Positions 7,466 to 16,937 are shown, counted from the stretch's first letter. The stretch is 64,000 bases of DNA from Candidatus Kurthia intestinigallinarum (GCF_003991225.1 NZ_JTFC01000042.1:186001-250000); one strand, 5' to 3'. Notes: generated by a model from the letters alone, not told the origin. Program-made: numbers and translations.

Positions 7466-8087
7466 TTTTTTAGCGCGTAGAACGATTTCATTTTTCAGAA
7501 ATGGATCAGAGGCTCAAGAAGCGTGTTTTGGCTACGACATAACTGAAAATATGTGACAACGCCAAAAATAATTACGCTTTTACATAGAAAATAACAAATC
7601 TTTATGAAAAGCTGTCATTTATCGCAATTTTACGGGCGCGAAAAAAGCCGATAAAAACCCAAAATGACGAAAAACAGGCGCAAAATCGAGCTCTGAGGGG
7701 CATTTTTCGCACACTTGAAGCGTAAATTTTCACGCACGTCCAAAAATGCATTGTCATTTATTCAAAATGCTTCTATACATGTTGCATCGACCTATTCCGG
7801 CCCGAAAACACCCCTTTTCCAGACGAAAAAGGGGTGTTTTTTGCTGCTTTTTCATGAGCTTTTAATAAAAAAAGCGTTGTCAACGCGCAAATTATTTGTA
7901 TAAAATACGCTACTTTTTTGTTATTTATCGACGACTAGGCAAATTTCCACTAAAGTGTTGTGTCTTATCCCCTAAGGCTGTCGCTTACTCATAAATATGT
8001 CGTATCTAAAAGACGCTTTCTGAAGTTATCCACTATTTTTCTTAAAAAATAGAAAAGATAATCGATTATCATGACATGCGACATTTT
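7466..8087. other. 620-bp region without a convincing gene
   Basis: No reading frame here has a credible ribosome binding site and coding character; the longest plus-strand frame (about 7715-7903) runs through a terminator hairpin. Visible items are the hairpin at 7805-7842, a self-complementary GATAATCGATTATC at 8057-8070, and repeated GAAAAA/GCGC-rich patches around 7630-7700. It may hold an untranslated RNA or a decayed gene. I recognise neither tmRNA, 6S, RNase P nor SRP RNA features. Confidence 0.4.
7805..7842. terminator. Strong terminator-like hairpin
   Basis: An AAAACACCCC/GGGGTGTTTT stem with extended A/T pairing has a six-T run on the plus strand and four T on the minus strand. It lies 340 bp beyond the nearest plus-strand gene. 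Confidence 0.75.
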
Positions 8088-8966
8088 CTATTGACGTTTG
8101 CCATATACCGTAATATGTTTTGGCAAGATAGAGAAATGTGCAGGCAAATGCTCCATCATATCTCCATCAACATTAAGTTGAATGTCGGATGGTCCATTAA
8201 TCGTCATTTGATGCGCTCGAAATGCATGCACATCTTTATCATCTCGGAATGTTCCAGCAGCAATTTTCGTCATCAATTTCGCGATTGTTAAAACAGAGCC
8301 AGATTTCACAACAAACCCATGTAAATAGCCATCATCTACAGCGGCCTGATCCGCAATTGTAGACATACCTCCTACAGAATTTGTTAGCGCCACTAATACG
8401 AGTAAAGACTCCTCTGAAAATTGTTGACCGTCTGCGTCAATATCAAAAGAATAGGTTTCGTGTTGAAATGCTGCCTTTGTACCTTCCCATGCATACGCAA
8501 GCGAGCCAAGCATTGATTTTTGCTCACTCGATACATTGCCCACCGAGTCTGGCAATGAACCGATTGCTACAACATTTGTAAAGTACCGACCATTGAGCTT
8601 ACCAATATCCACCTCTACGGATGGACCACCAATGCAGGCAATTGCTCCTTCCACATCAAGTGGAATGGACAATGCACGTGCAAAATCATTTACTGTCCCA
8701 AGAGGTACGACACCAACCTTTGGACGATATGTTTGTTCGGCTAAGCCATTAATACCCTCATGCACCGTTCCATCACCTCCAACAAGCACCACTAAATCTA
8801 GTTGCTGCTTGCAAGCTTCTTTGGCAAAGTCCGTTGCATCGCCTTCCTTTTGTGTTTCACAAACCGTCACCTCATAATGTGCTAATTGTTTTTTTAATTG
8901 TTCAATACAAGATGTGCCTTGCTCTTTGCCTGATGTTGGATTTATAATAATCATCGCTTTTTCCAT
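8088..8966 (-). CDS. Diacylglycerol kinase family lipid kinase
   Basis: A 292-residue soluble kinase of the DgkB/YegS type. The N-terminus IIINPTSGK, the nucleotide motif VVLVGGDGTVHEGINGL (about 58-74) and VPLGTVNDFARAL (about 86-98) are diagnostic. It phosphorylates diacylglycerol or a related lipid at the membrane surface with ATP. A GGAG ribosome binding site precedes the ATG. It lies 12 bp downstream of the helicase gene and may be co-transcribed with it, without an obvious functional link. Confidence 0.9.
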   Translation of the reverse strand: MEKAMIIINPTSGKEQGTSCIEQLKKQLAHYEVTVCETQKEGDATDFAKEACKQQLDLVVLVGGDGTVHEGINGLAEQTYRPKVGVVPLGTVNDFARALSIPLDVEGAIACIGGPSVEVDIGKLNGRYFTNVVAIGSLPDSVGNVSSEQKSMLGSLAYAWEGTKAAFQHETYSFDIDADGQQFSEESLLVLVALTNSVGGMSTIADQAAVDDGYLHGFVVKSGSVLTIAKLMTKIAAGTFRDDKDVHAFRAHQMTINGPSDIQLNVDGDMMEHLPAHFSILPKHITVYGKRQ

Positions 8967-8978
8967 CGCTTTTCGCTC

Positions 8979-11003
8979 CTACTCACTACTTTTTTTAAAA
9001 ATGAACGTTACTGTATTACCGCATTTCATTACGTCATGTAACTCATCATAAAAGCTACCTCCCTCAATTCCAGATAAATGACACCAAGCTTTCGTGCGTA
9101 ACAACGCTATAAATAATTCATTGCGTAATAATTGATTCCGTTCATCCATTGCAAGTTTATCAATACCAACAACATACAGCATATATGCCTCATGCCCACG
9201 CGCTCGCTCTACAGTTGATACCGTCACAGCCCCAGGCACTGAAAACGTCCTATCATCTGGAATATGTGTCGGCACGCCACGTTCTGCTAGCCCCGTTGCT
9301 ACTTCTTCTAACAATTTCTCATCTTCGCCAAAGACGAGCACTGCGATATGCCGCGTACAATCGAGCTCATCTTCATGTATATTTTGCTGTAGACGCTTCG
9401 CTAAATCGTCAAGCTCCTGTGTACGTGAGGCATACGTTTCAAGCGTTACTAAATCGCCATTCCATAGCTTGGGCACACTATTTGGTGAATGCTCTGGTGG
9501 GCGATATAACACAATTTGCTCCCCTTCTTGGAACACGCCCATCCGCACTTCGTAACCCAAATGTTGCCATGCATCCTTCGTCGTAATGCCAGCCAACATT
9601 CCCTCTTTTCGCAGTAGTCCCATACCGATTGTGTGTGCCGCAACGATAATCGGTCCAGGTGTACGATAGCAGCGATGCATAATATCACTTTTTAACAAGC
9701 CACCCTTATGCATTCCTGTCACAAAATGACGAAATGACGGCTCCTCGCCAAATAAATCGCGTGCGGTCGGTGTCAACATTTTGGTTAAATCCGTACTCTC
9801 ATCGTACGCCCAAATTAAACGGCGATTTACCTTCTCATTTTCAATTGGCTGTACGAGCTGATAAGCAAGCCAGTAAAACGCTTGTTTATCCTTATAACGA
9901 TACTGCTCGTCTGATACAAAGCATTCGCCTTCATCGATTAATAATGCATCATATAGTTGTGTAAAAATATACACATTGCTTAAAAAGTCTGTGCATAATG
10001 CGCCAACTAAATCACTATCCGATCTAATATGCTGCTGCTTTTTCAGTAATTGGTGTGTTGGTGGCTCATAGCTATGCGCTTCACAAATTGTCGCAAAAAA
10101 GCCATCATCACCGAAAAATGATTTTACCTGAATATGTGATTTTGCTGTCTCATAACTTACCGCATCATTACTAAAATAACGTAGCCAATGGTCGATTTGG
10201 TCGATAATCGTTTCTTGCAAATGCGGTGAAAAATATACAAAGCCAATTTGCCAATCTGGATATTTCAAATGCATATGCGCTGCTTTTTGACACTGTACAA
10301 CGGTTTTCCCTGTTCCTGCAATGCCGCGAATACGCTGCTGTCCTGGTGGAATAATTTTACCCAATTCATTTTGCTTTAAATCTACTTCCTTCGCTTGCTT
10401 TGATAACTCATAAACCACTTCATAGCGTGTGCCGGTCTTCGTTGGTCGCTGTTCGCGCTCACGTAGGCGAATACCATGTAATAACGACTGTACTAATAAA
10501 AAGCGCTCGTCATTAAATCGAGCACCTTTTATTTGATATTCAGCATCTTTCATCGTTTGCCATAGGCGGTTAGGTGTCAGCTTATTGCCGAATATAAAAT
10601 GCGCATCGTCCATGTCATGTTGTGCAATATGCGGGACGACTACAAAGGACTTACCGTGTATTTTATTTTCTGTACGTGGATCTCCTCGATTAAAGACTTC
10701 CATTAAACTTTCTAGCTGTATTTGAGCACGCTTTTTTTCTTGCCGTAATGTTGCCGCATCTACTTCACCTGTATGCACATGCAGCATCAAAATGCCTTCC
10801 TCTCGGTCAATAATTAAAATATCCGGTTGTTCGAATGTATCTTCTATTTTTGTATATAAAGGAAAGCGCCAATAACTTTTGCTATCGCGCTTTGCAAAAA
10901 TTTCTTTTATCGTTTGCCAAAGGAGCCAGTCATGTGAATCCTTTGAACGTTCAAGACGTTCCATCTCAATAAAGCGTTCCATCATGTTGTCACTATTCTT
11001 CAC
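8979..11003 (-). CDS. UvrD/PcrA-like superfamily I helicase with NERD-like N-terminus
   Basis: A protein of about 674 residues. I place the start at GTG 11003, eight bases after GGGAG; an upstream ATG at 11018 has no ribosome binding site. The N-terminal 170 residues look like a nuclease-related (NERD) fold (PDILIIDREEGILML), but the expected ExK catalytic motif is replaced by HVHTGE. A helicase core follows: Walker A GIAGTGKT (about residue 230), motif II LLIDEGE, and C-terminal UvrD-like segments VSTVERARGHEA and LFIALLRTKAW. It probably translocates on DNA or RNA. Its physiological role is unknown, and such stand-alone proteins occur in many Bacillales. Confidence 0.75.
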   Translation of the reverse strand: MKNSDNMMERFIEMERLERSKDSHDWLLWQTIKEIFAKRDSKSYWRFPLYTKIEDTFEQPDILIIDREEGILMLHVHTGEVDAATLRQEKKRAQIQLESLMEVFNRGDPRTENKIHGKSFVVVPHIAQHDMDDAHFIFGNKLTPNRLWQTMKDAEYQIKGARFNDERFLLVQSLLHGIRLREREQRPTKTGTRYEVVYELSKQAKEVDLKQNELGKIIPPGQQRIRGIAGTGKTVVQCQKAAHMHLKYPDWQIGFVYFSPHLQETIIDQIDHWLRYFSNDAVSYETAKSHIQVKSFFGDDGFFATICEAHSYEPPTHQLLKKQQHIRSDSDLVGALCTDFLSNVYIFTQLYDALLIDEGECFVSDEQYRYKDKQAFYWLAYQLVQPIENEKVNRRLIWAYDESTDLTKMLTPTARDLFGEEPSFRHFVTGMHKGGLLKSDIMHRCYRTPGPIIVAAHTIGMGLLRKEGMLAGITTKDAWQHLGYEVRMGVFQEGEQIVLYRPPEHSPNSVPKLWNGDLVTLETYASRTQELDDLAKRLQQNIHEDELDCTRHIAVLVFGEDEKLLEEVATGLAERGVPTHIPDDRTFSVPGAVTVSTVERARGHEAYMLYVVGIDKLAMDERNQLLRNELFIALLRTKAWCHLSGIEGGSFYDELHDVMKCGNTVTFIFKKSSE

Positions 11004-11137
11004 GTAGATCACTCCCATTCTCGATATTAATTACCCTATACCCACATTTCTTCGAACAAATACGGGTATAGACAAGGTAAGGAGGAATTGACAATATTCA
11101 CCTTATTCATTTTTGTGCCACAAGTGCCAGTCAATGT

Positions 11138-11151
11138 TTAAAGCGCTTACA
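11138..11151. promoter_or_regulatory. cre-like CcpA site upstream of the first usp gene
   Basis: Read on the minus strand, TGTAAGCGCTTTAA matches the cre consensus at 13 of 14 positions. It lies 43 bp before the start codon, close to a TATATA box at about 11161, where CcpA could affect transcription. Confidence 0.45.
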
Positions 11152-11193
11152 AAAGTGCTATATAACCAATAAAACTACTAGGGAGGGTTTCAC

Positions 11194-11643
11194 ATGTATG
11201 AGAAAATCATGGTTTGTGTAGATGGAACGGAAATGTCGTATAAATTGTTTGAACAAGCAATTGTTGTCGCCGGACGTTATGATTCGGATGTCTATTTAGT
11301 ACGAATTATCGATATGCGTGCTATCCCCTATATGAAAAGTTATGCAGCAATGACCTTTGATCAAATGACTGAGGATGCGTATAAAAAATGTCAGGAAGTT
11401 GTCGCCTCCTACAAAGCAAAATCCGATACGCCTGAACGCTATGACCGCGTCAATATTATTGTCGAAGCAGGATCTCCTCGAAAGTTAATCACACCGAAAA
11501 TTGCGAAGGAAATAAATCCTGGTCTTATTATTTGTGGGGCACGTAGTCCGAAAAAAGGCGCAGAACGCTTTGTTGGTAATGTAACGATGCATATTTTAAA
11601 TACGGCAAAATGCGATGTGCTTGTCGTTCATCCAGATTTGTAA
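11194..11643 (+). CDS. Universal stress protein UspA, first copy
   Basis: A 149-residue single Usp domain. It begins MYEKIMVCVDGTEMSYK, contains VEAGSPRKLITPKIAKE, and ends with an ATP-binding-type loop (GARSPKKGAERFVGNVT) and CDVLVVHPD. Usp proteins dimerise in the cytosol and support survival under starvation or stress. A GGGAGG ribosome binding site precedes the ATG and a cre-like site lies upstream. The next gene is a paralogue 56 bp downstream on the same strand, so the two probably form an operon. Confidence 0.9.
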   Translation: MYEKIMVCVDGTEMSYKLFEQAIVVAGRYDSDVYLVRIIDMRAIPYMKSYAAMTFDQMTEDAYKKCQEVVASYKAKSDTPERYDRVNIIVEAGSPRKLITPKIAKEINPGLIICGARSPKKGAERFVGNVTMHILNTAKCDVLVVHPDL

Positions 11644-11658
11644 AAAGTTGTCGATTCC

Positions 11659-11692
11659 CCTCCCCGCACCATGTATACTAGGTGTAGGGAGG
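11659..11692 (+). promoter_or_regulatory. Hairpin covering the ribosome binding site of the second usp gene
   Basis: CCTCCC (11659-11664) pairs with GGGAGG (11687-11692) and CACC with GGTG around a 10-nt loop. The right arm is the ribosome binding site of the downstream usp gene. A short T run follows, so it could equally be a weak terminator between the two usp genes. Confidence 0.6.
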
Positions 11693-11699
11693 GATTTTT

Positions 11700-12137
11700 A
11701 TGTATCAACATATTTTAGTTTGTATTGATGGCTCTGAAGTATCACCACTCGTTTTAGAACACGCAATTGACGTGGCGGGGCGCCATACCGCAAAAATTCA
11801 TGTGGCGAATGTCGTGGATACACGCAACTGGCCTAGCTTTGAAAATTTAACACAGACAGAAGAACAGTTAAAACAAGCAGCACATGCAAAGGCCGAAGAA
11901 GCGGTGAAACAATTCATTGAAAAAAGTGGTTTACCAGAAACACAATTTGATGTCATTGTCGAAGCCGGTTCTCCGCGCTCGATCATCACAAAAAAAATCG
12001 CCAAAGATGTTGGTGCCGATCTTATCATCATTGGTGCATCAAGTGTCCGTGGCTTAGACCATCTTGTTGTCGGTAGTGTCGCAAGTGCTGTTTTACGCAC
12101 CGCGACTTGTGATGTACTTGTTGTACGTCGCCCGTAA
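11700..12137 (+). CDS. Universal stress protein UspA, second copy
   Basis: A 145-residue Usp-domain protein paralogous to the one upstream (MYQHILVCIDGSEVSPLVLEHAIDVAG; VEAGSPRSIITKKIAKD). Its nucleotide-loop region, GASSVRGLDHLVVGSVASAVLRTATCDVLVV, is closer to the canonical G-2x-G-9x-G(S/T) pattern than that of its neighbour, so ATP binding is more likely here. The ribosome binding site GGGAGGG lies inside a stable hairpin, which may couple its translation to the first usp gene. A bidirectional terminator follows. Confidence 0.9.
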   Translation: MYQHILVCIDGSEVSPLVLEHAIDVAGRHTAKIHVANVVDTRNWPSFENLTQTEEQLKQAAHAKAEEAVKQFIEKSGLPETQFDVIVEAGSPRSIITKKIAKDVGADLIIIGASSVRGLDHLVVGSVASAVLRTATCDVLVVRRP

Positions 12138-12138
12138 G

Positions 12139-12170
12139 AAAAAAACCCAGCCAAATCGGCTGGGTTTTTT
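12139..12170. terminator. Bidirectional terminator
   Basis: An AAAACCCAGCC/GGCTGGGTTTT stem is flanked by A and T runs. It lies between the convergent second usp gene and the histidine kinase gene. Confidence 0.9.
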
Positions 12171-12176
12171 ATATTA

Positions 12177-14264
12177 CTACGGCAGTTTCACGGTCACTTT
12201 AAATAAATCGCCATCCACTTGAATTACTAAATGTGTGCCATGTAAGTTGGCAATGGACTGCGCAATCGCAAGACCAAGGCCAGAGCCTTCAGTGTGGCGT
12301 GATGCATCGCCGCGTTTAAAGCGGTCCACAAGCTCATCGACATTTTCCGTTAATTCATAGGCAGAGACATTTTTAATAGTCAGTGTACCTGCTTTTAATT
12401 GCACATGCACACGTGTGTTAGGCGCGCTATATTTAATGGCATTACCGATTAAATTATCAATCATACGTGCCCATTTCGCCGCGTCCACCGTCAGTGAATA
12501 GCTTTCTGTATCAAACTGTGTGCGAATCGTTAATTGATGCGCGGTCGCAAGCTCTTCATGCTCCCCAACAAGCTGCTGGAGTAACTGGACATAATCAATC
12601 GTCTGCTTATGCAACTCAACCTGACCAGATGCCATTTTTGTGACATCAAATAAATCATCAATCAAGACTTTTAATTTTTGCGTTTTCGCATCGAGCACCT
12701 CAATATACTTCGCATGCTCCTCAGCCGTTAATGCCGGATTTTTTAGTAAGTCTGTATACGTCATCATTGCCGTCAGTGGCGTTCGTAAATCATGGCTCAC
12801 ATTCGTAATCAGTTCGGTCTTCATACGCTCACTATTTTGCTTTTCAGCCATTGATTCATCGACACCCATTTTTAATTGCTGAATGCGCTGTGAATGCTTC
12901 GCAAGCGGTGACGAGCCTGTTAGCGCTGTATTCTTGTGACCAAGTAAGGCTTCATTCGTTTGATCCATCACTTGTTTCATCGCCGCTAAATGCTTCAGTC
13001 CCTTGTACATAATGGGTAGCATCACAACGAGCCATAAGAAGATGTAAATAATTAGTATACTACTGTTGAAATTATACTGCATAACAATGAGGAATCCAAT
13101 CCCTGCTAGGAAAAAGGCAAACCAAGAAAATAGCGTAAAGAAAGTATATTGTGGCAGTTGAAGTGCCTGTGCAAGCATTTGACCAAACTTCACTGAAAAC
13201 AAGCGCTCACGTACATTTCCCTCGCGGAATGCATAAACAATATTATGCATAAATTGCAGTAGCCAATAAATTAAGAAAGCGGAAATGGCCCACATACTAA
13301 TAAGGGCAAAATAATCGATAGTAGAACCATAGTAACTCTGTGTGAAGATTGATGTCACATTTCCGCCAATTAATAAGCCAATCACGCCAATCACAAGCGA
13401 TAGCACAGCTAACACTTCAATCGGCCAAGATAGCTTCGGATATTTTTTGCGTATTGGCCACCATAAAATTAGCGCGACAACACATGCAATGATACCTGCA
13501 ATTTGAATGATTTGTAATACAAGCTTCGACTGCTCAGCTTGCGTTATAGCCTTTCCAAGCTCGGTCGTAGCTTTTGCTGATGCTGGTAAATACCACTGAA
13601 TATCGTATGTTGCATCCTCCGCTGGGATAAGCTCAAATTCTAAGACATCTTCAGGAGCATCGTACCATTCATAATAATAGTCATAGGGATTAAGATTAAC
13701 ATTTGATTGTTTTTCAGAGAATATAGCTTTTTCCGTTGTATCTTCATTTGAGAATACTTGTCCCGTTTTTGTATTCGTTGCTTTATAGACAATACCATCT
13801 AACTGTGCATCATCATTTTTTAAACTCTCATAATATTTTTTAATATGCTGTTTTTTTATAGGCAACACAATTTTCGTTGTAAACGCATCGTCATTATAAA
13901 TTTTTTGATTGTAGCGAAGTGCTGCTTCTAGCTCCCGCTCCAGCGCCTTTTTTTGCTTAGCTGATGTTTTATAGCTCATAACGTTTTTATACGCACCGCG
14001 AAGATTTTCTGTCCGTTCATTTTCTGAGCTTGCTAAGCTTGCACGGTACATCTGTAAATCTGCATCGGTTACGGTCGTGTTTTTCAGTAAATCCTTTAAT
14101 TTATGCTGTAAAATAATCTCCTTCTCTATTAGTGTCATATTATTTCCAGCTATATTTTGAACATTTTCAGCATCCTTCGCCGGATTATTAAAGCCAAACA
14201 TAACATATGCCACAAGTGCGACACAGCTCAGCGCCAGCAACATACTAATAAATCCTCTTCTCAC
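12177..14264 (-). CDS. Membrane sensor histidine kinase
   Basis: A kinase of about 695 residues. I choose GTG 14264, which follows GAGGTG by six to eight bases. It has a signal-anchor helix (about 8-25), an extracytoplasmic domain of about 200 residues rich in Lys, Asn and Tyr, about six membrane helices (about 240-430), then HisKA (TNVSHDLRTPLTAMMTYTD) and HATPase (GSGLGLAIAQSI) domains. Its architecture resembles VanS/VncS-like kinases with multi-spanning inputs. Its partner is the regulator gene 80 bp upstream. The signal is unknown; the large outer domain hints at envelope stress (inference). Confidence 0.8.
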   Translation of the reverse strand: MRRGFISMLLALSCVALVAYVMFGFNNPAKDAENVQNIAGNNMTLIEKEIILQHKLKDLLKNTTVTDADLQMYRASLASSENERTENLRGAYKNVMSYKTSAKQKKALERELEAALRYNQKIYNDDAFTTKIVLPIKKQHIKKYYESLKNDDAQLDGIVYKATNTKTGQVFSNEDTTEKAIFSEKQSNVNLNPYDYYYEWYDAPEDVLEFELIPAEDATYDIQWYLPASAKATTELGKAITQAEQSKLVLQIIQIAGIIACVVALILWWPIRKKYPKLSWPIEVLAVLSLVIGVIGLLIGGNVTSIFTQSYYGSTIDYFALISMWAISAFLIYWLLQFMHNIVYAFREGNVRERLFSVKFGQMLAQALQLPQYTFFTLFSWFAFFLAGIGFLIVMQYNFNSSILIIYIFLWLVVMLPIMYKGLKHLAAMKQVMDQTNEALLGHKNTALTGSSPLAKHSQRIQQLKMGVDESMAEKQNSERMKTELITNVSHDLRTPLTAMMTYTDLLKNPALTAEEHAKYIEVLDAKTQKLKVLIDDLFDVTKMASGQVELHKQTIDYVQLLQQLVGEHEELATAHQLTIRTQFDTESYSLTVDAAKWARMIDNLIGNAIKYSAPNTRVHVQLKAGTLTIKNVSAYELTENVDELVDRFKRGDASRHTEGSGLGLAIAQSIANLHGTHLVIQVDGDLFKVTVKLP

Positions 14265-14353
14265 CTTTATCACCTCATCATTTTAATAAGAGAAAGTGAA
14301 CAGCACATACAATAATTGTCGATAAGCCTAATATCGTTGCAATAATCGACCAA

Positions 14354-15049
14354 CTACGGCTGCTCAATTTTATAGCCGACACCCCATACTACTTTCACAT
14401 ATTGCGGATTTTTTGGATTAGCTTCTACTTTTTCGCGGATTTTACGGATATGAACAGCGACGATGTTCGCCGCATTATAAGCAGGTTCCTGCCAGACCGC
14501 TTCGTAAATCGCATCTATTGGATAGACACGACCAGGATGCTGCATGAGCAACGTCAAAATTTGAAATTCAAGCGGTGTTAATTTCACTTCATTGCCGCTG
14601 ACAAAGCATTGCTTTGTTTCCACATTGATGCTCAAATCACCGACGTCTATCGTCGCCGCATTATTTTCTACAGCATATGTACCAAGCGTCATATAGCGGC
14701 GCAGTTGAGACTTCACGCGTGCCAGTAGCTCAAGCGGACGGAAGGGCTTCGTCATATAATCGTCCGCACCGACAGATAGCCCTAGGATTTGATCCGCTTC
14801 CTCTACTTTTGCGCTCAGCATAATAATCGGAATATTACGCTCTGCTCGAATTTTAAATGTCGCCTGAATCCCATCTAATTTTGGCATCATGACATCTAAA
14901 ATAATTAAATGAACCTCTGTTGTCGCGAGTAATGCAAGCGCCTCTTCTCCGTTCTCTGCCTGTACGACCGCATACCCCTCATTTCTCAAATAAATTTCAA
15001 TTCCGCTGCGAATATCCGCATCATCGTCGACTACTAAAATCGTATACAT
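14354..15049 (-). CDS. Response regulator, OmpR/VanR family
   Basis: A 231-residue regulator with a receiver domain (DDD near the N-terminus, phospho-Asp in LIILDVMMPKLDG, Lys in YMTKPF) and a winged-helix output domain. Its end, NIVAVHIRKIREKVE and VVWGVGYKIE, resembles VanR-type proteins. The start at 15049 follows GGGAGG by eight bases; the upstream ATG at 15055 is too close to that site. It is followed on the same strand by the cognate histidine kinase. The regulon cannot be read from this window; the small membrane protein transcribed divergently at 15301 is a candidate target. Confidence 0.85.
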   Translation of the reverse strand: MYTILVVDDDADIRSGIEIYLRNEGYAVVQAENGEEALALLATTEVHLIILDVMMPKLDGIQATFKIRAERNIPIIMLSAKVEEADQILGLSVGADDYMTKPFRPLELLARVKSQLRRYMTLGTYAVENNAATIDVGDLSINVETKQCFVSGNEVKLTPLEFQILTLLMQHPGRVYPIDAIYEAVWQEPAYNAANIVAVHIRKIREKVEANPKNPQYVKVVWGVGYKIEQP

Positions 15050-15300
15050 GTCCATTGCCTCCCTCTCGAAGTACCTCTATCGTATAAATAATTTCTTAAC
15101 ATTTGCTTATAATAATTATGAAGAAATTCTTAAGTTTTGTCTGCCCCTCTTTAAAAATGACGAAATGATTACAATTTCACGATAATATCCCTATTTTTAG
15201 CGGCCATTCATGAACTTTTTGTAACGGCTTTCTTTTTGCTGTAGTCATAAGCGAAAAAATCACCTATAATAAGCGTAAACGGATTGGAGGTTATATACCT

Positions 15301-15465
15301 ATGATGGCTATTATCACTACTATCATCTTCATGGTAATTGGTATCGGTTCAGTGCTTGCGCTTTTCGTAATCAACGCATACGATATCAACTATTTATCAC
15401 TACCACCTGAAGAAATTGAAAAACACCGCCAAGCAAAACGTAACGGAACAAAAGTTGCTCATTAG
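15301..15465 (+). CDS. Small single-pass membrane protein, 54 aa
   Basis: A 54-codon frame opens with two ATG codons after TTGGAGG. It has one membrane helix (about residues 3-25, IITTIIFMVIGIGSVLALFV) and a charged C-terminal tail (PPEEIEKHRQAKR). A TATAAT box lies at 15265-15270. Its own terminator follows at 15478. Codon use and signals suggest a genuine microprotein. The family is not recognised. It is divergent from the response regulator gene and could be part of that system. Confidence 0.65.
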   Translation: MMAIITTIIFMVIGIGSVLALFVINAYDINYLSLPPEEIEKHRQAKRNGTKVAH

Positions 15466-15477
15466 TTTTGACTTGTA

Positions 15478-15508
15478 AGAGACTTTGACTGTTGTCTAAG
15501 TCTCTTTT
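15478..15508 (+). terminator. Terminator of the 54-aa protein gene
   Basis: An AGAGACTT/AAGTCTCT stem with a 12-nt loop is followed by TTTTCTTT on the plus strand. Confidence 0.75.
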
Positions 15509-15530
15509 CTTTACCTTCGTACAACAAAAA

Positions 15531-15565
15531 AAGCAGAAATCGCCTACTGACGATTTCTGCTTTTT
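15531..15565. terminator. Bidirectional terminator
   Basis: An AAGCAGAAATCG/CGATTTCTGCTT stem with an 8-nt loop has A and T runs on either side. It serves the arsB side and backs up the preceding terminator. Confidence 0.85.
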
Positions 15566-15629
15566 CTATGTATGTCTAACGTAATTCATCACACACACAA
15601 TTTCCATTCCACAATCCCTATTTGTTATC

Positions 15630-16925
15630 CTACAGAAGTATCAGGCGAATGTAAAGCCCTAAAAGCGTAATTAGCAAAATAGGTGGCGTTAAACGTATGC
15701 CTAGCTTGAAATACTGGCCCCAAGAAATGCGAATTCCTTGCTGACGCAGTACATGCAGCCACACAAGGGTCGCGAGCGAGCCAATCGGCGTGATTTTAGG
15801 TCCTAAGTCTGTACCAATAATATTGGCATAAATAAGTGCCTCACGTATGATACCACTTGTCGATGTCTCGGCAATTGCGAGCGCATCAATCATGACGGTC
15901 GGTAGATTATTCATCACAGAGGATAATACCGCCGCAATAAAGCCCATTGAGATGGTTGCTGCAAATAAACCATGCGATGCGCACCACTCAATGACCTCCG
16001 CAAGCACCGTTGTAAAGCCTGCATTGCCCATACCATAAACGACAACATACATTCCAATGGAAAATAACACAATATTCCACGGGGCACCTTTGAGTACAGC
16101 TTTCGTTTTTACCGTATCTGAACGACTGGTCGCCACTAAAAACAGTAAGCCTGTTCCAAGGACGATAAACGATACCGGAATATGAAGTGGCTCACTAAGA
16201 ACATAACCAACAAGTAAAATGGCGAGGACGACCCATGACCAGTGAAAGAGCGTCTGATTACGAATGGCCGTCTTTGGTGCCTTTATCGACGCGACATCAT
16301 AGTGCTTTGGAATATGTTTACGGAAATAAATGGACAATACCGTAATCGTTGCTACGAGTGAAAATAAATTCGGCACGAACATACGCGATGCATATTCCAT
16401 AAAGCCAATTGAAAAAAAGTCCGCCGAGACGATATTCGTTAAATTACTAATCGTAAACGGTAGCGATGTCGTATCCGCGATAAAGCCACTTGCCATAATA
16501 AACGGCAGGAGCATCGCCTCTTTAAAGTGCAGATTTCGCACCATCGCGAGGACGATTGGCGTTAAAATAAGCGCGGCCCCGTCATTGGCGAATAATGCAG
16601 CCACAACCGCACCGAGTACGCTAACGTAAATAAATAAGCGAATGCCGCTTCCTTTTGCGAGGCGCGCCATATGAAGCGCGGCCCACTCAAATAAGCCGAT
16701 CTCATCTAAAATAAGTGACACTAAAATAATACCAATAAATGCAAGCGTCGCATTCCACGTAATGCCGATTACTTCTTTTACATCACCAAAATCAACGACA
16801 CCTGCAAGTAGAGCAACAGCGGCACCAATACACGCTGTCCACCCGATATTAAAGCCTTTCGGTTGCCAAATGACGAAAAAAATCGTCACAGCAAAAATTC
16901 CGAAAGCGAGTAAAAATGTTCCCAC
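15630..16925 (-). CDS. arsB: Arsenite efflux pump ArsB
   Basis: A 431-residue, about 12-helix membrane protein of the ArsB family. Stretches such as [60 protein letters not shown] and [20 protein letters not shown] follow ArsB of plasmid pI258 closely. It exports arsenite and antimonite from the cytosol. Translation starts at GTG, nine bases after AGGAG. No arsR or arsC is adjacent, so it is a lone efflux gene here; its regulator would have to act from elsewhere. Its start lies 12 bp after the VWA gene stop, so it could be read through from the upstream cassette. Confidence 0.9.
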   Translation of the reverse strand: MGTFLLAFGIFAVTIFFVIWQPKGFNIGWTACIGAAVALLAGVVDFGDVKEVIGITWNATLAFIGIILVSLILDEIGLFEWAALHMARLAKGSGIRLFIYVSVLGAVVAALFANDGAALILTPIVLAMVRNLHFKEAMLLPFIMASGFIADTTSLPFTISNLTNIVSADFFSIGFMEYASRMFVPNLFSLVATITVLSIYFRKHIPKHYDVASIKAPKTAIRNQTLFHWSWVVLAILLVGYVLSEPLHIPVSFIVLGTGLLFLVATSRSDTVKTKAVLKGAPWNIVLFSIGMYVVVYGMGNAGFTTVLAEVIEWCASHGLFAATISMGFIAAVLSSVMNNLPTVMIDALAIAETSTSGIIREALIYANIIGTDLGPKITPIGSLATLVWLHVLRQQGIRISWGQYFKLGIRLTPPILLITLLGLYIRLILL

Positions 16926-16937
16926 AATGTTAATCTC

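Noticed and set aside
7466-7842. tmRNA, 6S RNA or other housekeeping RNA in the long gap
   Set aside because: None of the conserved end sequences or cores of those RNAs is visible.
7715-7903. Open frame of about 62 codons on the plus strand
   Set aside because: It runs through a strong terminator hairpin, has no ribosome binding site and its composition is not coding-like.
8057-8070. GATAATCGATTATC as a Fur box
   Set aside because: The centre has two bases instead of one and it lies at a gene 3' end, not at a promoter.
12640-12882. Antisense open frames opposite kinases, helicase, ABC and PTS genes
   Set aside because: They are shadows of clear coding regions, lack ribosome binding sites and show no protein-like motifs.
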